Assembly: GCA_019234745.1 (NCBI GenBank)
Contig: JAFAKZ010000076.1
Coordinates: 1 to 7,718, forward strand
Reading direction: 5' to 3'
DNA length: 7,718 nucleotides
Source of the DNA: Burkholderiales bacterium
Lineage (GTDB): Bacteria > Pseudomonadota > Gammaproteobacteria > Burkholderiales > Chitinimonadaceae
Of this stretch, positions 1 through 6,793 are shown one piece after another. The position numbers and the translations under genes were made by a program. Each line of letters opens with the position of its first letter. Position 1 is the first letter of the stretch. The notes under the pieces were generated by a model, which worked only from the letters and a program-made list of their open reading frames with translations, was not told the DNA's origin and did no database searches.

Positions 1-635
1 ACGATGGCGGCGCCGCCGATCACGTCGGAGTGGCCGTTCAGGTATTTCGTTACCGAGTGCAGCACGATGTCCACGCCGAACTCGATGGGGCGCAGCAGGT
101 AGGGCGTGGCGAAGGTGGAGTCGACCACCGTGATGGCGCCTACGCGCTTCGCCGCGGCGACGATGGCCGTAAGGTCCGGCACCTTGAGGAGCGGGTTGGT
201 GGGGATTTCCACCCAGATCAGCTTGGTATTGGGCGTGACGGCATCGTTCAGCGCGGCGATATCGTCCGGTGCGACATAGCGCGTCTTCAGGCCCATGGTG
301 CGGTTGCGCACGCGCTCGAACAGGCGCCAGGCGCCGCCGTACAAATCATCTACCGTAACGATTTCGCTGCCCGCGTCGAGCAGTTCCAGCACGGTCGAGG
401 AAGCCGCCAGGCCGGAGGCGAAGGCGAAGCCCTGCACGCCGCCTTCCAGTTCGGCCAGCGCGCGCTCGAAGGCGTGGCGCGTGGGGTTGCCGCTGCGCGC
501 GTATTCATAGCCCGTGTGCTCGCCCGGCGCGGGCTGGGCGAAGGTGGAGCTGGTGTAGATGGGCGGCATGACGGCCCCCGTGGTATCGGGGGTGTAGCCG
601 GCGTGGACGCTGAGAGTGTCGAGGTGCTTGGGCAT
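1..635 (-). CDS. Cystathionine gamma-lyase / gamma-synthase family PLP enzyme (3' end cut by the window)
   Basis: Fold-type I PLP enzyme of the Cys/Met metabolism family, cytosolic. The first 211 residues are visible, about half of the usual 380-400. Seen: N-terminal VHAGYTPD (10-17); PLP-phosphate-binding YEYARSGNPT (43-52, Tyr45 and Arg47); ASGLAA (73-78); DDLYGG (96-101, the ring-stacking Tyr99); EIPTNP (143-148); Asp172 of VDSTFATP, which pairs with the pyridine nitrogen; and the Schiff-base lysine Lys197 in HSVTKYLNGHSD. The start is the ATG at 635, with AAGGGAAG five bases upstream. The gene lies 60 bases downstream of cystathionine beta-synthase on the same strand. From this context I infer gamma-lyase activity (cystathionine to cysteine, 2-oxobutyrate and ammonia) in reverse transsulfuration. 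Gamma-synthase (MetB-like) cannot be excluded, because the family is not separable by these motifs and the C-terminal half is missing. The family call is sure; the exact reaction is not. Confidence 0.93.
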   Translation of the reverse strand, partial: MPKHLDTLSVHAGYTPDTTGAVMPPIYTSSTFAQPAPGEHTGYEYARSGNPTRHAFERALAELEGGVQGFAFASGLAASSTVLELLDAGSEIVTVDDLYGGAWRLFERVRNRTMGLKTRYVAPDDIAALNDAVTPNTKLIWVEIPTNPLLKVPDLTAIVAAAKRVGAITVVDSTFATPYLLRPIEFGVDIVLHSVTKYLNGHSDVIGGAAI

Positions 636-695
636 GGGTACTTCCCTTTAAGTATTCGGTATATGCAGCTGAATGTAGTTGTGGCGACGTGGCGC

Positions 696-2063
696 TCAGC
701 GCAGCCGATGCCGCCAATGGTTGATCAGGTCCGACTGCGTGATCAGCCCCAGGAAGCGGCCCCCTTCCACTACGATGGCGACGCGGCCGGCCTTGAAAAT
801 GGCCAGCAGTTTTTCTGCGTCGTCGTCCGGCGCGACCGTTTCCAGCTCGTGGCTCATGGCATTGCTCACGGGCTGGCGGAAGTTTTCTGGCTCGTCGTGC
901 ACGGCCAGCAGCAGGTCCCATTCGTCGATCAGGCCCACCACCGTTGCTTCGCCTTCCACCACGGGCAGGCTGGAGATATCGTGGCGGCGCATGCGCGCGT
1001 AGGCGTCGGCGAGCGACTCGTCCGGGCGCACGGTGATGGTGGCACCCTTGTCGTGGCGGCGTGTGATCAGGTCGGTGAGGTTGCCGCGCTGGGGTAGCTG
1101 CAACAGGCCCTGGTCGATCAGCCAGCCTTCGTTAAACTGCTTGGACAGGTACTTATTGCCACTGTCGCAGATGAACGTGACCACACGCTTCGGCGTGGTC
1201 TGCGCGCGACAGTAGCGTAGGGCTGCGGCCACCAGGCAGCCGCTGGAGGAACCGGCCAGGATGCCTTCCTCGTCCAGCAGCTGGCGCGCCATGCCGATGC
1301 TCTCTTCATCGGGGATGCGGTAGGCGTGGCGCACGGAGTCGAAGTCGGCCAGCGGGGGGATGAAGTCCTCGCCTATGCCCTCTACGCGCCAGCTGCCGGC
1401 CTGGCCGAACTTGCCTGTTTCCACGTAGTCGGCCAGTACGGAACCGGCCGGGTCGGCCAGCACGAATTCCACATTGGGGGCAGCGCGGCGGAAGAAGCGC
1501 GACAGGCCCGTGAGCGTGCCGCTGGAACCCACGCCCACGACGACTGCGTCCACGTCATGGCCCATCTGCTGCCAGATTTCCGGGCCCGTGCCGTGCTCGT
1601 GCGCGGCCGGGTTGGCGGGGTTGTTGAACTGGTCGATATAGAAGGCGCCCGGCGTTTCCTGCGCCACGCGCAGGGCATAGTCCTGGTAGTAGAGCGGGTG
1701 GCCCTTGCCCACGTCCGAGCGGGTGATCAGCACTTCCACGCCCAGCGCCTTTAGGTTCAGGATCTTCTCCAGGCTCATCTTGTCCGGCACCACCAGCTTC
1801 AGCTTGTAGCCCTTGCGCACGGCCACCTGCGCCAGGCCTAGGCCCGTATTGCCGGCGGTGGCTTCCACGATGGTGCCGCCGGGCTTGAGCTTGCCCTCGC
1901 GTTCGGCCGCCTCGATCATGGTGAGCGCGATGCGGTCCTTGATGGAGCCGCCGGGGTTCTGGTTTTCCAGTTTGACGAAGAGTTCGCAGGGGCCCGTATC
2001 GAGCCGGCTGAGTTTGACGAGCGGGGTCTGGCCGATCAGGCCTAGGAGTGGATCGAACGACAT
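696..2063 (-). CDS. cbs: Cystathionine beta-synthase with two CBS domains
   Basis: A 455-residue cytosolic fold-type II PLP enzyme that condenses serine with homocysteine to cystathionine. The catalytic domain (about 1-320) shows the Schiff-base lysine Lys42 in NPGGSIKDR (36-44), the substrate loop TAGNTG (69-74), the phosphate-cradle loop GVGSSGTLTG (177-186), GSSSG (271-275), and CDSGNKYLS (299-307) with Ser301 placed to contact the pyridine nitrogen. Two CBS motifs follow, at about 334-394 and 395-453; in this family they are regulatory and may bind adenosyl ligands. There is no N-terminal heme segment of the animal type. The length fits bacterial CBS and exceeds CysK/CysM (about 300-320, no CBS domains). 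The frame is open to 2318, but the ATG at 2063 is chosen: it begins the conserved MSFDPLLGLIGQTPLVKL-type start and has GGAGA upstream, whereas the longer extension resembles nothing. It is the first gene of the unit with the gamma-lyase-like gene 60 bases downstream. Confidence 0.95.
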   Translation of the reverse strand: MSFDPLLGLIGQTPLVKLSRLDTGPCELFVKLENQNPGGSIKDRIALTMIEAAEREGKLKPGGTIVEATAGNTGLGLAQVAVRKGYKLKLVVPDKMSLEKILNLKALGVEVLITRSDVGKGHPLYYQDYALRVAQETPGAFYIDQFNNPANPAAHEHGTGPEIWQQMGHDVDAVVVGVGSSGTLTGLSRFFRRAAPNVEFVLADPAGSVLADYVETGKFGQAGSWRVEGIGEDFIPPLADFDSVRHAYRIPDEESIGMARQLLDEEGILAGSSSGCLVAAALRYCRAQTTPKRVVTFICDSGNKYLSKQFNEGWLIDQGLLQLPQRGNLTDLITRRHDKGATITVRPDESLADAYARMRRHDISSLPVVEGEATVVGLIDEWDLLLAVHDEPENFRQPVSNAMSHELETVAPDDDAEKLLAIFKAGRVAIVVEGGRFLGLITQSDLINHWRHRLR

Positions 2064-2073
2064 GGGGGTAGCG

Positions 2074-2078
2074 TCTCC
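2074..2078 (-). promoter_or_regulatory. Ribosome binding site of cystathionine beta-synthase
   Basis: GGAGA on the minus strand, ten bases before the ATG at 2063. It supports this start over an upstream in-frame ATG at 2318, which would add 85 residues with no family resemblance. Confidence 0.6.
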
Positions 2079-2090
2079 GGGTGATGATCC

Positions 2091-2107
2091 CCGCGCTTGT
2101 GGCGCGG
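2091..2107 (-). promoter_or_regulatory. Short hairpin in the presumed cbs leader (proximal)
   Basis: Inverted repeat with six-base arms CCGCGC (2091-2096) and GCGCGG (2102-2107) around a five-base loop. It lies 12 bases upstream of the GGAGA box of cystathionine beta-synthase, so if transcribed it would sit directly before the ribosome binding site. All stem pairs are G-C. Function is unknown; GC-rich DNA produces such stems by chance fairly often. Confidence 0.35.
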
Positions 2108-2118
2108 CGGATGCGATG

Positions 2119-2133
2119 CCGCTATGGTAGCGG
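2119..2133 (-). promoter_or_regulatory. Short hairpin in the presumed cbs leader (distal)
   Basis: Perfect six-base arms CCGCTA (2119-2124) and TAGCGG (2128-2133) around a three-base loop, inside a wider ATGCC/GGCAT pair (2116-2120 and 2137-2141) that partly overlaps the inner stem. It lies about 55 bases upstream of the cbs start on the transcribed strand. There is no U-run after it, so it is not a standard terminator. Confidence 0.35.
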
Positions 2134-2171
2134 GGTAGGCATATGCTGCTAAAACAACTATCGGCGCTCAA

Positions 2172-2177
2172 AATATA
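2172..2177 (-). promoter_or_regulatory. Possible -10 box of the cbs promoter
   Basis: TATATT read on the minus strand (5 of 6 to the sigma-70 -10 consensus), about 110 bases upstream of the cbs start in an AT-richer patch. No good -35 box is visible at 16-18 bases, so the assignment is tentative. Confidence 0.22.
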
Positions 2178-2298
2178 GCGAACGGGTATAAGTCGACAGT
2201 CCCGCCCCCGTTTCTCGCGCTGCTGTGCTGACGTCGAGTTTGGATATAGCAAATTGGAAGGTCTGCGACCAGCGTGCGAATTCGGGGGACGAGTTGTC

Positions 2299-2326
2299 TT
2301 GCGTCTTACCCTGCACAAAGTATGAT
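2299..2326 (+). promoter_or_regulatory. Possible promoter of the small E2-like gene
   Basis: TTGCGT (2299-2304) and TATGAT (2321-2326) are separated by 16 bases. The -10 box matches 5 of 6 and the -35 box only about 3 of 6 sigma-70 consensus bases. The pair lies about 40 bases upstream of the GTG start and points the right way. Confidence 0.35.
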
Positions 2327-2367
2327 CAATGCATATTCACCCGCCCAAGCTTTAACTGAGCTCAATC

Positions 2368-2853
2368 GTGTCCTACACAACCCATCTTGTCTGCGCACCC
2401 GACGACCTTGCCGCGCCTGCCGTGGTGATGGAATGGTTGATTCCCGCGGGTGGCGAGGTAAACGCCGACGTGCCCCTTGTGCGTCTTGCGGTGGCGGGCG
2501 AAACGCAGCTTGTGCTGACGCCAATGGCCGGCGTGTTGACGGAGCATTGCGTGGCGATTGGCGAGCCGTTGGCGGCGAGCGACTTGCTGGCCATGATCGA
2601 AGCGGAGGAGCCGGCGTTCGGCATCGGACTCTTGCCGCCCGAGGATGCGGACGACAACCTGTCTATCGCTGCCTGTCTGCGCCCGCAGCCCGCCATCCCT
2701 GCCAACGACGCCTTGGCCCTGTGCGCGGCACTGGGGGTTGCGCCGGCGGAAGTGCCCTGCAACGGTGGCCACCTTAGCCGTGAAGACGTGGAACGCCACG
2801 TGCGGCGCGAGCTGCGCACGCTTGCCGCCTTGCGCGAACTGTTGGCCCGCTAG
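2368..2853 (+). CDS. Small E2-like protein: lipoyl-domain fold lacking the lipoyl lysine, plus peripheral-subunit-binding-like domain
   Basis: A 161-residue protein, probably cytosolic (no signal peptide or membrane segment), with two regions. Residues about 5-80 align without gaps to the usual lipoyl/biotinyl hammerhead pattern: MEWLIPAGGEV, then PLVRL, then TPMAGVL, then LLAMIE. The hairpin that normally reads ETDKA reads AVAGE, so Gly44 occupies the modified lysine position. Residues about 106-145, after a loose acidic linker, resemble the E1/E3-binding domain of 2-oxoacid dehydrogenase E2 proteins (ALALCAALGVAPAEV, then GGHLSREDVERHV), with a shortened GG loop and without the usual arginine of the first helix. 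No acyltransferase domain follows: a TAG stop comes after a short basic helix. The start is a GTG at 2368 with only a weak GAG-type ribosome site; it is kept because the first strand of the fold needs the residues before Met21. The gene diverges from cbs and converges on the kinase. Function unknown; a non-acylated scaffold or regulator is only a guess. Confidence 0.85.
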   Translation: MSYTTHLVCAPDDLAAPAVVMEWLIPAGGEVNADVPLVRLAVAGETQLVLTPMAGVLTEHCVAIGEPLAASDLLAMIEAEEPAFGIGLLPPEDADDNLSIAACLRPQPAIPANDALALCAALGVAPAEVPCNGGHLSREDVERHVRRELRTLAALRELLAR

Positions 2854-2864
2854 GCCATTCCCAG

Positions 2865-5800
2865 CTATTTACCAGCCGCTGCGAGATGCGTCTCCAGCAG
2901 CGCCAACGCTTCTGGAAAGCGCAGGCGCTGCATGGCATTGTCTATCGCATCGAAGGCGCTCGGCGTAAGCGCTGCCGCCAGCCCGCCACGCATCTGGTCG
3001 AACACGGCCACGGCGCGCATGTTCTGGCCGCGCAAGAGCGGCAACAGTTCTTCCAGCCGGGCGCTATCGAGCGGTGTTCCCCCGCCTGCCTTGACCGCGT
3101 GCGGGGAGGGATTGTGCGACTGCCAGACGCGGATTTCGGCCAGCACGGCGACCAGCTCCATCTCGACGGCGTCGAAGCCCGTCTGTGCGTTCGTGCGCTC
3201 GCCCGCCGTGCAGGCGGCCTCGGCTAGCGCAGCCTGTTCGCGCAGGGCATTGGCGCACAGCGTGCCGGCTGTGCCCTTGAGCGTATGCATGGCCCGCCGC
3301 GCCGTGGCCAGGTTGCCTTCCTCCACGCCGCGGCGCGCGCTTTGCAACAAGCCTTCCGCCTCCTGCGCGAACGCTTCGATGATGCGATGCTGGGTGGATG
3401 CATTGCCCAGCACACTGTCGAGCACGGCGGCCGGGTCGAAGTGGCGCGCCTGTGCCGATACGGCTGCTTCGGCCACCGCCTGGCTACGCAGGGGAAGTGT
3501 GCGTCTCAGGGCGACCGACCCGCCGGACAGGTATTGGCGTATCACGGCCACCAATTCGGACACTTCGATGGGCTTGGTCACGAAGTCGGTCATGCCAGAG
3601 GCCAAGCAGCGCTCGCGCTCGGCCTGCGATACGCCGGCCGTGGTGGCGATGATGGGCAGGCTGAGTTTCAGCGTCCCGCGTATCTGCCGCGTGGCCGTAT
3701 AGCCGTCCATCAATGGCATCTGCACGTCCATCAGCACGACGTCGAAGCGCTCGGCATCATGCTCCAGGCGCGCCAGCGCCTCCACGCCGTTGCGAGCGGA
3801 CTCCAGCGTGGCGCCCTGCTGCTGCAGCAGCTCGCGCGCCACGATCTGGTTGATCTCATTGTCTTCCACCACGAGTAGATGACAGCCCGTCAGCGGCCGC
3901 GTCATATAGCTGGCTGGGTTTTCCGCCTGCGCGTTCGCCGGTAGGCCCAGCAGCGCCGCTTTCAGCGCCGCATACAGGCGCGCGCGCGTCGCCGGCTTGT
4001 CCAGTATCGCTTCGAAAGCGGCGCTGTCTGCGTCGTCCGGGCTTGCATTGCGGTAGGAGGAATCGACCAGCAGGCACACGGGTGCCTGTACCTCGGCGCG
4101 CAGGGCCTGCACGGCCTGCGCGGCAGTTACCCCATCCCGTTGCGGCAGCTGCCAGTCCAGCAGCACCACGCCAAATGGCGTCGCTGCGTCCTGCTTGAGG
4201 CGCAGGCGGCTCAGGGCCTGCTCGATGCCCTCGGCCGTCGTCACGCGCCAGCCCCAGCGCGCCAATAGGCGTACAACGGCGTGGCGGCAGGCGGCATTGT
4301 CGTCGATCAGCAGCACATGGTGCGGCTGTTCCACGGGGGCCAGGTCGAAAGCCGGTTGCTCGCCGCGCACCTCGAAGGGCAGCGTCACCCAGAACTCGCT
4401 GCCCGCGCCGGGCGTGCTGCGCAGGCCGATTTGCCCGCCCATCATATCTACCAGCTTGCGGCAGATGGCAAGCCCCAGGCCGCTGCCGCCGAAGCGCCGC
4501 GTGGTCGAGCTGTCGGCCTGTGAAAAGGCGCTGAATAGCTTGGCCTGCGCCGCCGGGTCGATGCCGATGCCCGTGTCGCGCACGCTGAAGTGCAGCACGG
4601 CCTGTGTTCCTTGGCGCCGCTCCAGGCGTATCGCTACCACCACCTCGCCGTGCTCGGTGAACTTCACCGCGTTGCCTGTGAGGTTAAGCAGCACCTGCTG
4701 CAGGCGCAAGCTGTCGCCGAACAACTGCGGCGGCACGTCGTGCTCGACGTCGATGACCAGCTCGATATGCTTGTCGCTGGCGGCGGCCGACATCAGGCCG
4801 GCGAGCGATTCCACGACCTCCTCCACATTGAAGGGCACGGGCGCGAGGTCGAGCCGGCCCGCTTCGATCTTGGAGTAGTCCAGTACATTGTTGAGGATGC
4901 CCAAGAGCGAGCGGCCGGAGCGGTTGAGCAGCTCCAGGTAGCGGCGCTGGTCCTCGCCCAGCGGCGTGGTGCCGAGCAGGTGGGCAATGCCCAGTACGGC
5001 ATTCATCGGCGTGCGGATCTCGTGGCTCATATTGGCCAGGAACTCACCCTTCACGCGCGCGGCATCTTCGGCCGCATCGCGCGCCTGGGCCAGCGCCAGT
5101 TCCGCCTCGCGCCGCTCCGTGATGTCCCAGTTGGTGCCGATCAGGTGCGCTTGCCCATCGCGGCCGTGCACACGTACGGCGGTCGCGCTGATATGACGGA
5201 TGCGCCCGCCCGGCAGCAGCACGCGGAATTCGGCCGCCGTTTCGCGCCCGCTCTGGCGCGCCTGTTCGAGTAGTTCCTGTACGTGCAGCACGTCCTCGGG
5301 CAGCAAGCGTTGCCGCCATATCGCACAGGTGTCGGGCGCAGATGCCTGGTCGATCTCATACAGCGCATACATGCGCTCGTCCCAGTGCACCCTGCCCGTG
5401 GCCAGGTCGCAGTCCCATACGCCGAGGCCGAGCGAGCGGGTGGCGATGCGCAGGCGTTCGGTCAGGTCGTCGATGGCCTGTTCGTGCGCACGGCGCAGCG
5501 TGATGTCCTCCACCTGCAGGATGATCTGCGTCTTGCCGTCCTCGCCTTTGAGCGGTGCTGCCTTGCCCGCCACCCATACCACGCTGCCGTCGTGGCACAG
5601 GTAGCGTTTTTCCATGGCGTATTCCGGCACCAGCTGCAGGATCAGCGCCTGGCGCGCCTGCACGACCTTGTGGCGGTCGTCCTGGTGCACGAATTCGATG
5701 TGCTTGGCGCCCACCAAGGCATCGCGCGGGTAGCCCAGCAGGCGGCACAAGTGATCGTTCGCCTCCAGCACGATGCCGTCTGCGCTAGTTAGTAGGAAAC

Positions 5801-6734
5801 CCGTGGCGGCCGCGTCGAGCGCACTGCGCAAGTGGCTTTCGCTGGCAGCCGACTGAGCCGACTGATTGTGGATCTGATCGGCCACAGTGCCCACCAAGAG
5901 CGGGATAAGCATGGTGACCGAGGTGGCCGCTGCCAGGCCGCGCAGGCCAATGCCGGCCAGTTCTGGCGGAACGGGCCAGTGGCCCGCCGCCCACAGCCCC
6001 GCAACGATGCCGAAGGACGCGATGGTGGCGCTACAGGCCAGGAGTGCGCCGTAGTGCACGGCGATCAGTGCCAGCGGCACGGCGATATAGGCGAAGGGGA
6101 AACCCACGTACTTGAACAGCACGAGCTGCAAGGCGACGAGCAGGGGAATTGCGGCCAGCAGGGCGCCGAGTGACTGCGGGGCCGCCAGGCGGCGCAGGGC
6201 GACACGGTCGATCAGCAGTGCGGGGATGGTGAGCGTGAGGATGCCTACCACATCGTTGAGCCAGCTGTTTTCCAGCACGGCATACCAGGGCCGCTGCGTC
6301 AGGATGCCGGCGCAGATAGCGCGCAGCAGGGCACCCACGGGAGCGGCGACGAACAAGGCGACGCCCAGCGCGCGCGTGGTCTGGGGCATGCCCAGGGGCC
6401 GGCTGGCAATGGCGGGAATACGCCGAATCAGGCTCGCGGCCAGTAGTACTTCGCTCAGGTTGCTGGCGCAATAGCATAGGGCGAGCACGGGCGCGACGCC
6501 ATGCCCGACCGCTGCAAACAGATTACCGGCGAACTGCGCCGCGGCCGGCGCTGCCCATTGGCGCATGGGCAGGCGCGTAAACACGGCCATCATCACGGCA
6601 TTGGGCAGCCAGACGAAGCCAACGCCGCCATTGGCGTAGGCGAAATCGAAACTTAGCAGCCCCAGCGCGGCAAAGCCGGCAAAGACGTATACGCACTGCT
6701 GTACGAGCGTGGCTGTTTCACGCGAAACGCGCAT
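2865..6734 (-). CDS. Membrane-bound hybrid sensor histidine kinase (MASE1-like, 2 PAS, HisKA, HATPase, 2 REC, HPt)
   Basis: A 1289-residue inner-membrane kinase for a His-Asp-His-Asp phosphorelay. Residues about 10-290 form a multi-pass region with MASE1-like features (VWLPNAV at 41-47, LNDVVGILTLTIPALLI at 159-175). PAS/PAC domains follow at about 301-413 and 425-541, then HisKA with phospho-acceptor His571 in ANMSHEIRTP. The ATPase has Asn688 (N box), RDTGIGID (719-726) and GGSGLGLAI (749-757). REC1 (about 806-927) has Asp811/Asp812, Asp860 and Lys913, but the conserved Thr/Ser appears to be Val890. REC2 (about 951-1070) is canonical: Glu957/Asp958, Asp1003, Thr1032, Lys1054. HPt (about 1098-1205) carries His1150 in HTLKGTAGTL. 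A tail (about 1222-1286) with LEELLPLL and an ALALLETHL end resembles the extra module seen after HPt in some hybrid kinases. ATG at 6734 has GGAGG five bases upstream. The signal is unknown, and no separate response-regulator gene lies nearby in the window. Confidence 0.95.
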   Translation of the reverse strand: MRVSRETATLVQQCVYVFAGFAALGLLSFDFAYANGGVGFVWLPNAVMMAVFTRLPMRQWAAPAAAQFAGNLFAAVGHGVAPVLALCYCASNLSEVLLAASLIRRIPAIASRPLGMPQTTRALGVALFVAAPVGALLRAICAGILTQRPWYAVLENSWLNDVVGILTLTIPALLIDRVALRRLAAPQSLGALLAAIPLLVALQLVLFKYVGFPFAYIAVPLALIAVHYGALLACSATIASFGIVAGLWAAGHWPVPPELAGIGLRGLAAATSVTMLIPLLVGTVADQIHNQSAQSAASESHLRSALDAAATGFLLTSADGIVLEANDHLCRLLGYPRDALVGAKHIEFVHQDDRHKVVQARQALILQLVPEYAMEKRYLCHDGSVVWVAGKAAPLKGEDGKTQIILQVEDITLRRAHEQAIDDLTERLRIATRSLGLGVWDCDLATGRVHWDERMYALYEIDQASAPDTCAIWRQRLLPEDVLHVQELLEQARQSGRETAAEFRVLLPGGRIRHISATAVRVHGRDGQAHLIGTNWDITERREAELALAQARDAAEDAARVKGEFLANMSHEIRTPMNAVLGIAHLLGTTPLGEDQRRYLELLNRSGRSLLGILNNVLDYSKIEAGRLDLAPVPFNVEEVVESLAGLMSAAASDKHIELVIDVEHDVPPQLFGDSLRLQQVLLNLTGNAVKFTEHGEVVVAIRLERRQGTQAVLHFSVRDTGIGIDPAAQAKLFSAFSQADSSTTRRFGGSGLGLAICRKLVDMMGGQIGLRSTPGAGSEFWVTLPFEVRGEQPAFDLAPVEQPHHVLLIDDNAACRHAVVRLLARWGWRVTTAEGIEQALSRLRLKQDAATPFGVVLLDWQLPQRDGVTAAQAVQALRAEVQAPVCLLVDSSYRNASPDDADSAAFEAILDKPATRARLYAALKAALLGLPANAQAENPASYMTRPLTGCHLLVVEDNEINQIVARELLQQQGATLESARNGVEALARLEHDAERFDVVLMDVQMPLMDGYTATRQIRGTLKLSLPIIATTAGVSQAERERCLASGMTDFVTKPIEVSELVAVIRQYLSGGSVALRRTLPLRSQAVAEAAVSAQARHFDPAAVLDSVLGNASTQHRIIEAFAQEAEGLLQSARRGVEEGNLATARRAMHTLKGTAGTLCANALREQAALAEAACTAGERTNAQTGFDAVEMELVAVLAEIRVWQSHNPSPHAVKAGGGTPLDSARLEELLPLLRGQNMRAVAVFDQMRGGLAAALTPSAFDAIDNAMQRLRFPEALALLETHLAAAGK
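6714..6729. other. parS-like near-palindrome at the 5' end of the kinase gene
   Basis: TGTTTCACGCGAAACG matches 14 of 16 bases of the widely conserved chromosomal ParB site TGTTTCACGTGAAACA, and 13 of the inner 14. One half site (GTTTCAC) is intact. It covers codons 2-7 of the kinase gene. Genuine parS sites often lie within genes near the replication origin, but nothing else here (no parAB, gidAB or dnaA) places the window there. Binding is untested. Confidence 0.35.
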
Positions 6735-6739
6735 GCCTT

Positions 6740-6744
6740 CCTCC
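6740..6744 (-). promoter_or_regulatory. Strong ribosome binding site of the hybrid kinase
   Basis: GGAGG read on the minus strand, five bases before the ATG at 6734, followed by AAGGC. It fixes the start of the kinase. Confidence 0.7.
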
Positions 6745-6793
6745 GCCGATGGGGCTGTCGCGACTAGCCCTTTTGTTTCTCATCTCTCACATC

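Larger units (their letters stand above)
2064..2367. other. Divergent intergenic region between cbs and the small E2-like gene
   Basis: A 304-base stretch without a supported gene, more AT-rich in its middle (about 2145-2190 and 2230-2260) than the flanking coding DNA. It should hold the outward promoters of both neighbours. Visible are two short inverted repeats in the part transcribed as the cbs leader, a TATATT -10-like box facing cbs, and a TATGAT -10-like box facing the small gene. No tRNA, known riboswitch consensus or convincing small ORF was recognised. Confidence 0.7.

Noticed and set aside
143..145. ACTCCACC region encoding VDSTFATP in the gamma-lyase-like enzyme, with Ser where many members have Asn (residue 173)
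   Set aside because: The catalytic Asp172 is intact, and Ser or Gly at the next position occurs in other members of the family, so it is not a sign of lost function.
636..695. Internal promoter between cbs and the gamma-lyase-like gene
   Set aside because: The 60-base gap is AT-richer, but no -35/-10 pair with proper spacing was found; co-transcription is the simpler reading.
30..1097. Long plus-strand open frame (355 codons) opposite the gamma-lyase and cbs genes
   Set aside because: It is antisense to two genes with clear catalytic motifs; the predicted protein is low-complexity, rich in Ala, Gly, Arg and His, as expected for a GC-rich shadow frame.
2064..2318. N-terminal extension of cystathionine beta-synthase to an ATG at 2318
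   Set aside because: The extra 85 residues look like translated intergenic DNA and contain no heme-binding or other known domain; the ATG at 2063 has a ribosome site and begins the conserved region.
2274..2799. Overlapping open frames on both strands across the small E2-like gene
   Set aside because: Only the frame 2368-2853 gives a protein with recognisable fold patterns; the others are arginine- and cysteine-rich shadows.
3285..5792. Several plus-strand open frames opposite the hybrid kinase (for example 3285-3878, 4590-5273, 5283-5792)
   Set aside because: They are mirror frames of conserved kinase and receiver domains with no motifs of their own.
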